From Ilyonectria destructans (lineage: Eukaryota; Ascomycota; Sordariomycetes; Hypocreales; Nectriaceae): DNA of 64,000 nt. Positions 12,093 to 22,754 of this stretch are shown here, piece by piece; positions within the stretch are counted from its first letter, which is position 1; every line of letters starts with the position of its first letter. The translations under genes and the position numbers were made by a program. The stretch lies in contig JAHEWK010000018.1 in NCBI GenBank assembly GCA_020740775.1, positions 434,001 to 498,000 of the forward strand, in the 5' to 3' direction. The notes below the pieces were generated by a model, which worked only from the letters and a program-made list of their open reading frames with translations, ran no database searches and was not told the origin of the DNA.

Positions 12093-13784
12093 TTACTTAA
12101 TCTCATATCCCTTAAATCGCAAATTCTTTCCATATCTGTGCAAAAGACCAATAGGAACAAGAGAGAAAGCAACAATCGCGGCTTGTGTGCCAAAAGAGGC
12201 TTCAAATCCGACCTTTTCACCCCAAGGTTGCTGAAAATATGCAACAGAAAAACCTCCGATGACACGCATAAAGTTAATAAGGCCTGATACCTCTCCTGGG
12301 GCTGTCGGATATGCATCAATAGCATATGTCGTAACGGCAACACTAGTGGTCATGACGCCAAAGACGAACATCCCCCATCCAACAATGACGACGGCGTAGT
12401 GGAGATGCTGGGCAAGAGCAAATCCAAGTAGAATTAAGCCAGGGATCATGAAAACCGCGGACAGATAAATCGTGTTTAAGCGGACTTCAGGCTCGAATAC
12501 TCCCTTATGTCGGTGGATATAGCGACGGGCAAGGGAATCATTGAAGAAATGACCGAATATTTCGCCCAGAATGATAGCGACAATGGGCGTGAAGTAGAGG
12601 TAACCAATAGTGATTGATGAGAAGCCGTAACCTCCAACGGCAACGGGGGAAGCGAACAAGATTGCGGTTGTGTGATTGATTCCGATGGCCCACATGAAAA
12701 TCAATAAGCTGGCGCCGTTAACTAGTCGTTCACATGTACAAGACAAGAATCTGGACTTACTATGCGACAAGTAGCAGGAGGAGTGCCGGCTTGGTGATGA
12801 TTGCAATCTGACGACCGAGGGCGCCTTGAAAAGTGTAGAAATACTTTGCATGGTTCCGAATTTGCCAAACACCAACGAGTCGAAGAAGCCTCGGGCCACG
12901 AGGCGGCTGTTGCTCGAGAGGAATGCTACGGTTGTAGTACGATTCATCGAGGAACAACACAACCAGGATAAATTGCAAGACACAGACAGAAAGGCTGAGC
13001 CAAAAGACATTCCTCCAGTTCTCAGTCCTGCCAACGATGAAGTTGGCAAAAAGTGGTCCGGCATATGGTGAGGAGACGTAAAGACAAGCCCAGAGCCCAA
13101 TCTTCCTTGCATGCTCATGAAAGAAGAAGATGTCCTTGATGTAGGCAAGAGAGATGGTTTGTGGAGCTGTAAGAAACAGGCCCATCAGGGCACGCATTGC
13201 AAAGTAGGTGGTAAAGTCGTGCGAGAGTGCGGCGCCTAGTGTGAGGAACGTTCCACAAACGCAGGCCCAGAATAGGACAGGAGCACGACCCCAGAAAGAT
13301 ATCATCGGAATCCAGACGACTCCTCCAATACCCCTGAAAAATGGTGTTAATTTTTGATGCATAGCGGGGGTATGATTCGACTTACATCATCAATACGTTG
13401 ATATTATTGGCGTAGTTGACTTTGCTGGGCTCCATATCCCATTGTGCACCTTGCAGGAAGATGCAGGGAATAGCGGCTGTGGCAGGTAAATCTGCGCAGA
13501 GGGCTCCCCATGCAATGGTAAAAAGGATGCAGTGCTTTTTGGTCGCTGACCAGTTGACTGGATCGTTTGGATCCTCTGTCGGTTGGGGGATCAAAATTGT
13601 CTAGACATGTCAGCGAGTTTCCGTCATAACGTTTCGGGATACCCACATGTCCATCTTTCGCTGTTTTAAGGGAACTCTCACGCCCTTCGATGTCGAGCAG
13701 AATGCCGCCGGCATTCACAAGATCTGTCGTCCTGACTGCCTTGAGCCCCTCGTCATGCGAAGGTTCTTTCTCCATCTTGTCCAT
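12093..13784 (-). CDS. Major facilitator superfamily transporter (drug:H+ antiporter type), 513 aa
   Basis: On the minus strand the exons are 13784-13647, 13600-13386, 13333-12761 and 12708-12093 (1542 nt, phases consistent; introns 46, 52 and 52 bp). The hydrophilic N-terminus leads into PQPTEDPNDPVNWS, the hallmark before the first helix of fungal multidrug/polyamine-type MFS carriers. Helices then fill the chain, with a central cytoplasmic loop around EQQPPRGPRLLRLVGVWQIR and a C-terminal half containing a GLINFMRVIGG block. The length is normal for a 12-helix carrier. It probably exports small molecules across the plasma membrane; the substrate is not predictable. Its promoter faces the minisatellite and RIP islands at 13.9-15.8 kb. 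Confidence 0.85.
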
Positions 13785-14550
13785 ATCGACGTTGCTTGGA
13801 AGTGATAATTGAGTGAGAATAGCCTAATGATCTTTCGGGGTGTTTTTAAGCTGACTCTTCTCTGAGGAAAAGGTCCGACTCAGAAAGGTTATACTTGTAT
13901 TCACCGACGACTGACGGTCGCTCTAATTGTTGTGGCTAAGCGTTAGTCGTTGGGTTAGAATCACTGAGGAGGAAAAGGAATTTGTGGGGTCTGGGGTTTG
14001 CGGGTCTGGGGTTTGCAGGTCTGGAGTTCGTGGGGTTTGGAATTTGTGGGGTTTAGAGTTTGTGGGGGTTGTGGGTCTTGGATTTGTAAGTAATGGAATT
14101 ACGGGGACGTTGCTAGGACCTAATGAACTGTATAATGATGACTAGGCTAGCTATCTGTGACAGACGGTGTGTCGCTGGGGCGATCGCCGCTGTCACTGGA
14201 TGCCTAGTAAATCAGGCGTATAACGAGATAAGTCGGAATGCAGGTCCGACAGCCGGATCCACTATCAGTAAGATTTGGTACGATTAACTGGGGCCTCAGT
14301 TAGCCAACTGATGCGGTATGCAGGTACCTGTATGTAAGGGAACCAAGAGAGACTTAATGGAGTCTAATTTAGGAGCAGAAAGGGACGGGAACAACACCCA
14401 ACTTGTTAACTTACCCGAGGGGAGATACTCAGATGATCGTCGCACAGGCGTCTTGGATGGTCAGCCTGAAGCTGCACCAGACTATACGTATGGGGTTGGA
14501 TCGATCTTGGGGTTAAGTCTTCTGATAAGAAAGTATCTTATAAGATAGAA
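13785..14550. other. Intergenic stretch with a GT-rich minisatellite
   Basis: Promoter side of the MFS gene. Within it, 13981-14090 is a degenerate repeat of units like GGTCTGGGGTTTG and TGGGGTTTAGAGTT. Open frames through it are repeat artefacts. No gene seen. Confidence 0.5.
13981..14090. repeat. GT-rich degenerate minisatellite
   Basis: About eight tandem copies of a 12-15 bp G/T-rich unit (TCTGGGGTTTGCGGG, TCTGGGGTTTGCAGG and drifting variants). Strand-asymmetric G content makes G-quadruplex formation possible. It lies 200 bp upstream of the MFS start. Confidence 0.7.
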
Positions 14551-15186
14551 TCTTAAGTCTGTAAAAGAATACTCTACTGAAAAGGCTTTAATAGAGTTTA
14601 TAGCAGTCTAATATTAAAGGGATATTAAAAATAGCAGTTAGATAAAGAATATAGTAATAGTTAAAATAGACTCTAATAAATCTCTTAAAAATAAAAAATA
14701 ATAATTTAATAGACCTTCTAGCTATTTTAAGTTTTTATAGTTTTTTAACTTTTAGAAAAATCTCTAAAAAAGTAAAAATTAATATTTTTTTATATAACTT
14801 CTAAAAAAAAGAAAAAAAAGAAATTTAATATTCTTTATATATTTTTATTAATAACTAGCTAGCTTAAGTATTTTTAACTATTTATTATATTAATATTAAG
14901 AGATTTATAAATATAGAAGAATTTCTTTTTAAATAAATATATAAGTAAATAAATTTAGTAATTTCTATTAAAATTAAAATAATAATTTTACTATATATTA
15001 AATAGACTTAATAAGAAGAATTAAAATATTTTTTTAATAAAAAAAGAAGTTTTTTATTAAATAATATTAATAAAAACTTAAAATTAATAATAAAATAAAT
15101 TAAGTAAGTAATATATATAAGTTAATCTTATTAGAGTAATATATAAAATTTAAATATTATAACTTAAATTAAAGCCAGATAGTTAT
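14551..15186. repeat. AT-rich RIP-type island, left part
   Basis: Almost pure A/T sequence with a sharp boundary at about 14540, dense TpA and no open frame. It is interrupted at 15192 by the GC-balanced solo LTR and continues beyond it. Confidence 0.7.
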
Positions 15187-15191
15187 AACTA

Positions 15192-15381
15192 TGTAACGTG
15201 GAAGCTGCACAGGGGGCCCTTCGGGCCCCTAACGGCAGCGTCACGCTATATAATAGGTGTGTGTGCACAGCTTTAGTGCGATAACTGCTATTATTGCTTG
15301 ATCTTTTGCCTCAGCAGCCTACCGGCTGCTGCAGACGCTAGGTTATTGCAACAGGGCTCTAGTGCCACGATCCCTGTTACA
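15192..15381. mobile_element. Solo LTR (190 bp) with 5-bp target-site duplication
   Basis: The block begins TGTAAC and ends GTTACA, a perfect 6-bp inverted terminal pair with TG...CA ends. It is flanked on both sides by the same pentamer AACTA (15187-15191 and 15382-15386). Inside are a TATATAA box (about 15247) and a very stable GGGGGCCCTTCGGGCCCC hairpin (about 15212-15229). These are the marks of a single long terminal repeat left after recombination between the two LTRs of a retrotransposon. Unlike its surroundings it has balanced base composition, so it entered the AT-rich island after that DNA had already decayed. A short non-autonomous element cannot be excluded. Orientation is uncertain. 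Confidence 0.8.
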
Positions 15382-15386
15382 AACTA

Positions 15387-15790
15387 GTAAAACTATAATA
15401 TACCTACTTATTCTATCTAACTATATATAGCGTATTATACTAAGAATTATACTTATAATTCTAAATTATTATAATTTCAGAATTATTATAATCTAATACC
15501 TTATATAATCTATAAATTACTACCTAATATATAAGTATATTTATTTAGCACTTTTATAGAGATAGTCTTACTAGCTATTAATATACTTAGTTATATTAAA
15601 TCTACTATTCTACTATTATCAGACTGTAATTAATATTGCTTACTATAATATTCTAATCCACCAGATTATATACCTTAAACCCGAACCTACCCTATACCCT
15701 TAGGTTAGACCCAACTGTTATAAAAGATAGAATCCACTGTATCATAAAGTATTTACTTATTAAATGCAGAGATTACACTTAATAAATAGA
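15387..15790. repeat. AT-rich RIP-type island, right part
   Basis: Continuation of the island around the solo LTR: TpA-rich, stop-filled and without open frames. Composition recovers gradually from about 15650 to 15850. Confidence 0.6.
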
Positions 15791-16252
15791 GCTATAGACA
15801 CTATATTATATAACCTTACTCTAGGGTAGAATAAGGCACTGTTCCCTATCGCCCTAACTCTCACACTTCCTAGTACGGATACAGGCGTAAAGACAATTTA
15901 GGATTGTTTCTCATTACCTCTGAGTCTGCAGCTGGAGGATTGCTTGCTACACAATGTCAATACATCTTAGGACCAAAATAGCATGTTCTTCAGGCAATTT
16001 TTCTGTTGTAATAGAGGACGTAAGTATATGTTTGTAAGCGCGTATAGCGGACCACTTCTAGCTCCGAGGATGAGGTGCTGGCTAGCGTTGAATGCGCCCT
16101 CTAAAGACATGACTGACTCACTGAACAAGCCGGAAAAATACCAGTTTCGCTTATGAATACTCCGGCACACTGGAACTAGCATCATTCAAACAGTCACACT
16201 TCTGAGATATTGGTCCAACTGTTTTCTACCGACGTTGATTGAATTGACCAGC
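15791..16252. other. Promoter-side flank of the N-acetyltransferase gene
   Basis: Normal composition, no gene seen. The open frame that continues upstream of the N-acetyltransferase start begins at TTG (16235), so the first ATG at 16253 was taken as the start. Confidence 0.4.
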
Positions 16253-17223
16253 ATGGGCGTGTTACCTCAGTATTCCTCCGAACAACTCTCGTTGTACCTC
16301 GACCACGTCCGCTTTCCAGCATCCGAACATGCGAGCGACCCGCTGGATTTACTGACTCAACTCGTCCGAAGGCAACTGGCCTTCGTCCCTTTCGAAACCT
16401 TGTCCCTTCATTATTCTGCCGACAAAGGTGCATCACTAGATGCCAACGACTTGTACGACAAGATTGTAAAAAGGCGCCGCGGAGGCTACTGCCTCGAAAA
16501 CAATACATTCTTTGGCGCAATCCTACGAGGTTTTGGATTCCATGTGTATGGCGTTATTTGCAGAATCACCACGGCTACTCGTGGAGTTTTTGATGGAAGT
16601 TGGCGTCCGATGTGAGTCAGCACCGGTAGCCCAAACCAGGATATGGGAGCTAAGGGAAATTCAGGAGTCATATGGCAAATATCGTCACAATTGACGGGAA
16701 GAGATACCTGGTCGATGTAGGCTATGGAGTCGATGGGCCTTGCTCTCCGCTACCTCTTGACTCGGGCGAGATTCGATCAGGTCTCCCAGGTCAACAACTA
16801 AGACTGGAGCACAAGAATCTTCTACAGCACCATGACCGAAGCCAGCGAGTCTGGGTATACTCTCAAAAACGAGGCTCAAAGCAGTGGGGAGACGTGTACC
16901 ACTTTCCAGACGTGGAGTTCTTCCCGCTCGATTTTGACATTCTTAACCACTACACAGTGTGCAAAAGCGCATGGACTCGGATTGTCGTTGCGCAAAGATT
17001 CATTCTTGACGCCGATGGCTTCACAGTTTCAGGAAGCTTTCTTCTCACGCAGAATCAACTTAAATCAGGTAACTCGTCAGCACAGAGCATGGGCTTGATA
17101 AAGCAGCTGGAGAATGAAGAACAGAGGTTGGCTGCGCTGGTAGAGTACTTTTCCATCAGGTTGACAGAGGAGGAGCAGCAAGGAATCAGGGGCCATGTTA
17201 CCGACCTGAACAAGGCTCAATGA
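16253..17223 (+). CDS. Arylamine N-acetyltransferase family enzyme, 305 aa
   Basis: Two exons, 16253-16611 and 16665-17223, with a 53-bp intron that restores the frame exactly (918 nt). The protein has the NAT signature RRGGYCLENN with catalytic Cys80, then His122 (in SHM) just after the splice and Asp137 (in VDVGYG): the complete Cys-His-Asp triad. NATs move an acyl group from acyl-CoA to aromatic amines, hydrazines or arylhydroxylamines in the cytosol. In Fusarium, relatives N-malonylate 2-aminophenol during detoxification of plant benzoxazolinones; whether this copy uses acetyl- or malonyl-CoA cannot be seen. Length matches fungal NATs. It lies next to a Zn2Cys6 regulator gene on the same strand, and an MFS carrier lies beyond the RIP island. 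Confidence 0.9.
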
Positions 17224-18137
17224 GTGGCATCGTGTGGTAATGTAGAGAATAGATATCAGGTACAGACTGGCCGACTTCGTTGAACAAAAAGCGAGGAATA
17301 CGGGCCTCGTCCGTTGCGAACTTTCATAGCCGAGTATTTAGCACTGGTGCGGTGACTACCATGCGCCACCCCCCACCTAAACACCCATTTGCATACAAAC
17401 TACACCAACTTCACTTATACGGATTGAGCCTGCAAATAAAGTAATTCGCAGGCTAATTGCGATATTCAATAGATGAATACACGGTATTTAGCATACAGGG
17501 TTCGGATTTTCTCTCAGACCGCTTGTTTCATACTAAACCCTTTTAGGAAATGGGCTTGAAATATGAAATTTTATATCGCATGATTTAAACTCTCGTTGTT
17601 CCTACCTCTTCCAGCCACCAACACTAAAATGCCGTCCAATTCAGAAAATTCTCTGCTTAATATATTCAGTCTAAAGCTGGGTTCCAGAAACAGAGACAAT
17701 GTGGGGGTTTTGTGGGGCATCTAGCTGGTTTTGTTATGTGGGGAGGTAACTTAGCGGTTGAAGGAGGCGCTATGTGGGTTTTCGTGGGGGTTTATTAGTG
17801 TCACGCCCCCGGAAGGAGGTCACAGGCGGCAGTACGTAGCACCTACGCTATAGCCTGAACTAGCCTGCATCTAAGTTAGGTGTCTTTAAACCCTCGTGGC
17901 GGGATGAGGCCTTGCAGCCGATCCTGCTGACTATTTGACTGGTGAAGTTTGATATGGAAACGTTTAGAAAATTGTCAAGAAATCAATTTGTCATACGTTC
18001 GTATCCTCGAGATCCACCGGCGTTGTCACCGACTCCCTGTCCCCGCTCCCTGGTTTCGCGAGAACCAAGCCATAAGCTGTTCAAGGTTATCCTGTTACTG
18101 ATCCAGTCACCCGTATCCCTGCCTCTCTGCATCATCA
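17224..18137. other. Intergenic region between the NAT and regulator genes
   Basis: About 900 bp without a gene. A TGTCACGCCCCC word near 17800 looks like the start of some fungal LTRs, but no matching end or duplication was found. The rest is unremarkable. Confidence 0.4.
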
Positions 18138-20143
18138 ATGGATAATTATCCAAGACGCAAGCAACATACTGCCTGCGACATCTGTAGACGACGCAAAGTT
18201 AGATGCGATGTTGCCTTCCAAGCCAGCAGTACTTGCTCAACTTGTTATCGGACTGGCACCGAGTGTAGGTATGAAGGCTGCTTCAAAGCGCATCTTCGAG
18301 GCAAAGCTGACCCAGATGCAGATTCACAAGCAGAGCCAGGCGGTCCTTGAAACATACAGCTCAGACTCCTCGACCTGATGCGCCAAGCCACTCGCATATC
18401 CAGCTTCACGATGAGAGCGCCGCTGAAGAGACTTCAATTGCAGAGCCTATATCGCCTCAAAACGGTCACGAGACATCCGGTAGCTCTGAGCAGGAGAAAC
18501 TCGCACGAACTGGACTGGCGCTTTTTCTCAAGCATGGAATTACGAACGATACCTGGGCAGTGTCTGACTCTTTAGACAAGCTCCGCATAGCCTATGTCGG
18601 GACTGCTGCTTCGAACATTAGCCATTTGGTAGATCTCCATCGGGTATCTAGCCCGTCTGAGCTCGGTCAACCTTCCACCTCAACGGCATCCGATATAGAC
18701 CTAACAGAGTCTCTGCTCAATCCTGGCACCCCCTGCAAACAAGAAGAAGGAACAAAGCCTCTCCATTACCCTTACCCTCCCATTCGCCAAAACAAGGCCT
18801 GGACGCCGAACGTCGATGTATTTGGCACCACATCGACCCAGAACCTTCTGTCGGACGTCTCATCCGTCCCCGAGCCAGAAATCCGAGATGCCCTAGTGGC
18901 TGCATACTTCGAACACATCCACCCTTTCTTACCATTCCTCTCTAAAGACGACTTCCTTAATACAGAGTCGGGGAAACGACCTCCTCTTCTCTTATACCAG
19001 ACCGTCCTGATGGCTGGGGCCCACGCGTGCTCTCATCCAATTGTAGCCAAGAACCGGCACTGGCTTAAAAGCATACTATTTCGTAGGGCTAGTATGCTAT
19101 TTCACATTCGCCATGAGACTGATCGCACTCATCTCATGCAAGCAGCTATCTTATTTACCTGGTATACAGGTGATGGTGATACAGTGACAGGTGGCCCATA
19201 CTACTGGGCGGGAATTGCCTCAAGAATCGCCTGCGGGCTTGGGGCCCACCGCCGTGGAACTACTCTTTTATCCCAGCACAGCTTGTGTTTCAAGCTGTCT
19301 TGGTGGTCGGCCTTTGTCTGCGACGTTTTCTCATCATTGGACACTGGTCGGCCAAATTCCATTCGCCTTGAGGAAATCGATCAGCTCCCGATTACTCTCG
19401 ACGTCGACGCACCACCTTTAGACGGTATGAGCGCTGAAACATCGCTCTACAACATCTCGCACCTCAAGTTTCTCAAGGAAATGGTGGGACTGGCCTATAT
19501 CGGAGTCGATATCATTGTGGCGAATGCCCCATCTCAGACCCAGCAGTTCAACGTCCAGGAAATCGATGCAAAGCTCGGGCTGTGGTCAGTCCGATCTGGC
19601 GTCTTTTCTGACACAGATAACGACCCGTGGACTTGTCAGCTAGGCATCCATTATAATCTTTTACTGCTTTACCTCCACCGCAACAACTCCGATGAGCCCG
19701 GCAGCAAGTCGGTGTGCTCTATGGCAGCCCAGACCATCGTGAGTCTGTTTGAGCAACTCAGAGCAAATGATAGTCTGAAACAGTGCCCCTTCACTGCGGC
19801 CAATGCCATCATCGCAGCAGGTATTCAGATAGTGACCGAGATACGCGCCACTATCGTCACCGGGATGCATTCCGTAGCCATTGATGCTCTGGCTCGGCTT
19901 GCTCGGCTTTTGCGATCCGCCAGCGCTTTGGCTGAGTACTGGCTTGGCATGGAGTCGGTGCACACTGTTTTCAAAGACCTTCACGAGGAGTACGGATACA
20001 TCACACAGTTTATGCAGGGAAAGGGCGTTGTCCCTGAAAATTCACCGGATTGGTGTGACTTGTTTACAGGTATTGAGACGCAATCAAAGCAGCCCAACAA
20101 TATTGAAGATTGGATGAGTATTATAGATTGGAATAGTTTTTAG
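18138..20143 (+). CDS. Zn2Cys6 transcription factor with fungal-specific regulatory domain
   Basis: The N-terminal exon from the ATG at 18138 carries a complete Zn2Cys6 cluster: Cys13, 16, 23, 33, 36 and 43, with the basic run CRRRKVRC. A second open frame reads to 20143 and contains the middle-homology (fungal_trans) domain: PEIRDALVAAYFEHIHPFLP, a long helical region, and GGPYYWAGIASRIACGLGAHR. The frames differ, so an intron must join them between about 18265 and 18403. The best phase-consistent option is donor 18269 and acceptor 18387, which would drop the 18270-18342 stretch; the obvious GT at 18343 does not give a usable phase. Expected to bind CGG-type sites in the nucleus. Its position beside the N-acetyltransferase gene suggests, but does not show, local regulation. 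Confidence 0.82.
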
Positions 20144-20331
20144 TGGAATCTACTATTTGACCATTTCCCCTATCCGCATCCCGTCGAATGGGATCGCACA
20201 CCCAATACCTTTGTCTATTATTCGGTCTGTTTAGTGAGTCATGGAAATCAATTTTGTTAAGTCACGTACAGAACAACAAACACGAATGCCATTAATTCCA
20301 ATAATGGTCTGCAGTCTGACATTCCTCATAC

Positions 20332-22324
20332 TTAGATCGGCCCTATGACCCATTGACCTACGGAGTCTCTCGTCGCTGTCCACCTTCTGTCCTTCACTTC
20401 GGGTAGTGCTTTGCCTATCTTGCAGACCTCGCCGTTAAACCCATGCTGCCGACGAATTTTCGAAGCGATTTGGAGGAGCTCACTATCATCAAGGATTGCA
20501 GCCATTGACAAGAGACCTTCAGGCTCTTCGGTTAAGATACTCGGACTCTTCCGCACATAAAAAAACACAGAACCTGCAAAACAGACTGTAATGGATAGAA
20601 AGACGATAATGATATATGCTACCCACGGAACAACGAACAAGCGGGTCGTTGGGATGAAGGCTCTTCCAATATCTCTTTCAGCTGCCGAGAGTAGATCAAA
20701 GCCGTGGATCGCAACAGCATTTAGGTAGATGGTGGTAAAGACGTCAGAGATTGACTGTATTAGTATGTCCGATCTGAGGGGGGTTGACGGCTGCAATCGT
20801 TGAGCATTGTATAGTATCAAGCTGCCCATGTCCGTCGTTGACCACTCTGTTCGCGGGTTGAACGAGACTGGCCCAAGGATGTTTTGCTCGACGTCCCTCC
20901 AAAAGGATGGCCGGCTGGTATCTGGTTGTCCCGCTTGATCAAAGGATTGGATGGTTGGAGAGCCAGTAAGTGATGAGACTTTCAAGATCCCGGTGGCTTG
21001 GTGATATCCAGTTACACATGAGATGACACTGATATCGTCTAGCAAGCCGGGTGCTGAAGAAGAATACGTCGCAGCTGTGAATACTAGACGGCTATAGGAT
21101 GCCCGGGAAGAGCAATCGATTTGTGCTGTAGTCTTGAAATATATCTTCTGCGAACTGGTGACTCCAAAGTCTTGCTTGAACTTGCATCCCCTGTCGGTTC
21201 CAGTCACTGTGACAGTTCCCGAACCTGAATCTTGTGGATCCAAAACAAGGGTGGAGTCTTGAGCTAATTTGCAATCGAGGTAAGCAGCGTATGAGGTAGT
21301 ATTCGCCGCTACGTCCGCCCCTGTGGTGAGCCTTGAGTCGGTGGCGAATGGGCGGAAAGCGTGTTGGTCATCTGTCCAGGGAATGTTGTTGCCTTGATAA
21401 AGCAGCGTGGCGGCGACGGTATCCAGAACAGGCCGCCAATCGATCTTAGCGTTGATATTGTTTCCATCAAAAGTCACATTGTATGCCACGGGTAGCGTCT
21501 CCGATACCATAACGACGTGCGTCGCGAAGAGACGTGCAGCGAAAGGCGCTACAACATAGGTAAGTAGCAAAGATAGTAAAGTTGTCGCTCCAACTGTGCT
21601 ATGTGACTTTCGAAACGCTACCAACCAACGCCAAAAGACAGGAAAGACGCGGTAGTCCAACAAAATCGATGTTCTCGCCTCGCAGCCTACTGGCTTTAGT
21701 AGCTCGACATATGGTTGACGATCTGAGATAGCACCGGCTATCCAGGCCCAATATGCGCCGAAGAGTGCGAAGATCAAATTGGGCAGTGTCGTCCAGAGCA
21801 CACCTAGATCCCAAGAAACGTTAAAGTTGATAGATTTTTTCCCTGGCAGGACAATTGAACCATTTGAGGTGATGCTAGGCGAGTTGATTGTTGCAAATCC
21901 ATTCTCCGTGGAAGATATGACAGTCAGAACAATAATATTGATGAGGAGGGCAATGTCGAGGGTCACAAAAAGTAATAGAGATTGCCATCGTATGGCGTCG
22001 GACAGCCATCCAGAAGAGTTCCTAGGCATGACTGACGGGTAAAGCGCGAACACTGCGAAGGGCTTGCGTAATTTGGTAGTTAGGACGACGCACCATAACA
22101 CCTCAGACTGGGATGAAAACAAGTTCTGGGCAGCAAAGTATTTGTACAGCGCTAACCAGACAATTAGTCAGAACCCCGAAGCAGATGGCCGCAAAGGCCA
22201 CCGAAATCAAACGGAAGTGTGGATGGAACTTGCCGGGGTCGTCTGTCACCAGTCTCGCAGGCTGATTTTGACCTTCGATATACCTTGGAACCCTCTCTGT
22301 ATTGTTACTGGCTGAGTTGTTCAT
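20332..22324 (-). CDS. DUF3433-like multi-pass membrane protein, 647 aa
   Basis: Minus-strand exons 22324-22157 and 22107-20332 (1944 nt; 49-bp intron 22156-22108, phase 0). A short hydrophilic N-terminus precedes the first helix; further helices lie near residues 90-110, 130-150 and 190-215, followed by a glycosylatable outer domain of about 270 residues and a last helix near residue 550. The blocks WTTLPNLIFALFGAYWAWI and QPYVELLKP, then SILLDY, resemble the DUF3433 family of fungal plasma-membrane proteins of unknown function, which usually has two such halves; this gene has one. The first exon lies in a 159-bp tandem duplication and only the inner copy is intact. No ATG lies further upstream in frame, which fixes the start. 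Confidence 0.68.
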
Positions 22325-22481
22325 GGTGAGAACCCAGAAGCATATGGCCGCAAAGACCACCGAAGTCAAACGGAAGTGTGGATGGAACTTGCCGGGCTCG
22401 TCTGTCACCAAGGCTGAGTTTGACCTTCGATATGCCTTGGAACCCTCTCTGTATTGTCACCGGTTGAGTTGTGCATGGTTT
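22171..22481 (-). repeat. Tandem duplication of the first exon of the DUF3433-like gene
   Basis: Two adjacent copies, 22171-22329 and 22330-22481, are nearly identical over 152 aligned bases. The outer (promoter-distal to the gene body) copy has lost seven bases (GCGAGAC) and so shifts frame, leaving only a 23-codon upstream open frame starting at an ATG. The inner copy supplies the real start. The differences are not RIP-like. Confidence 0.85.
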
Positions 22482-22670
22482 GCAAGCCACGAAGCCACAT
22501 TTGCCTTGTTGGCTCGTCCGTCCCCCGCACGACATCATGGTTGTTGGCTGCGTCATAGAGACATCATCTGCCAACGCCATGCCTAGAATTTTTGCACTAC
22601 GAAACTTTCCATCAAGGAGGTATGCTTAACGGTCGCACAGGTTTCATGTGAGAGCCCATCATGAATATTC

Positions 22671-22678
22671 ACATATAA
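22671..22678 (+). promoter_or_regulatory. TATA-like box of the cysteine-rich secreted protein gene
   Basis: ACATATAAAA about 80 bp before the ATG at 22755. The promoter is shared in a head-to-head arrangement with the minus-strand DUF3433-like gene. Confidence 0.4.
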
Positions 22679-22754
22679 AATGGGTTGGCAAGAAACTATC
22701 GGGAAGAGACTGTTAGTATGTTACTCATGGACGACTCAGAGTGATCCCATTAAA

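Noticed and set aside
17795..17930. Possible LTR starting TGTCACGCCCCC
   Set aside because: No matching CA-ending terminus or target-site duplication could be found.
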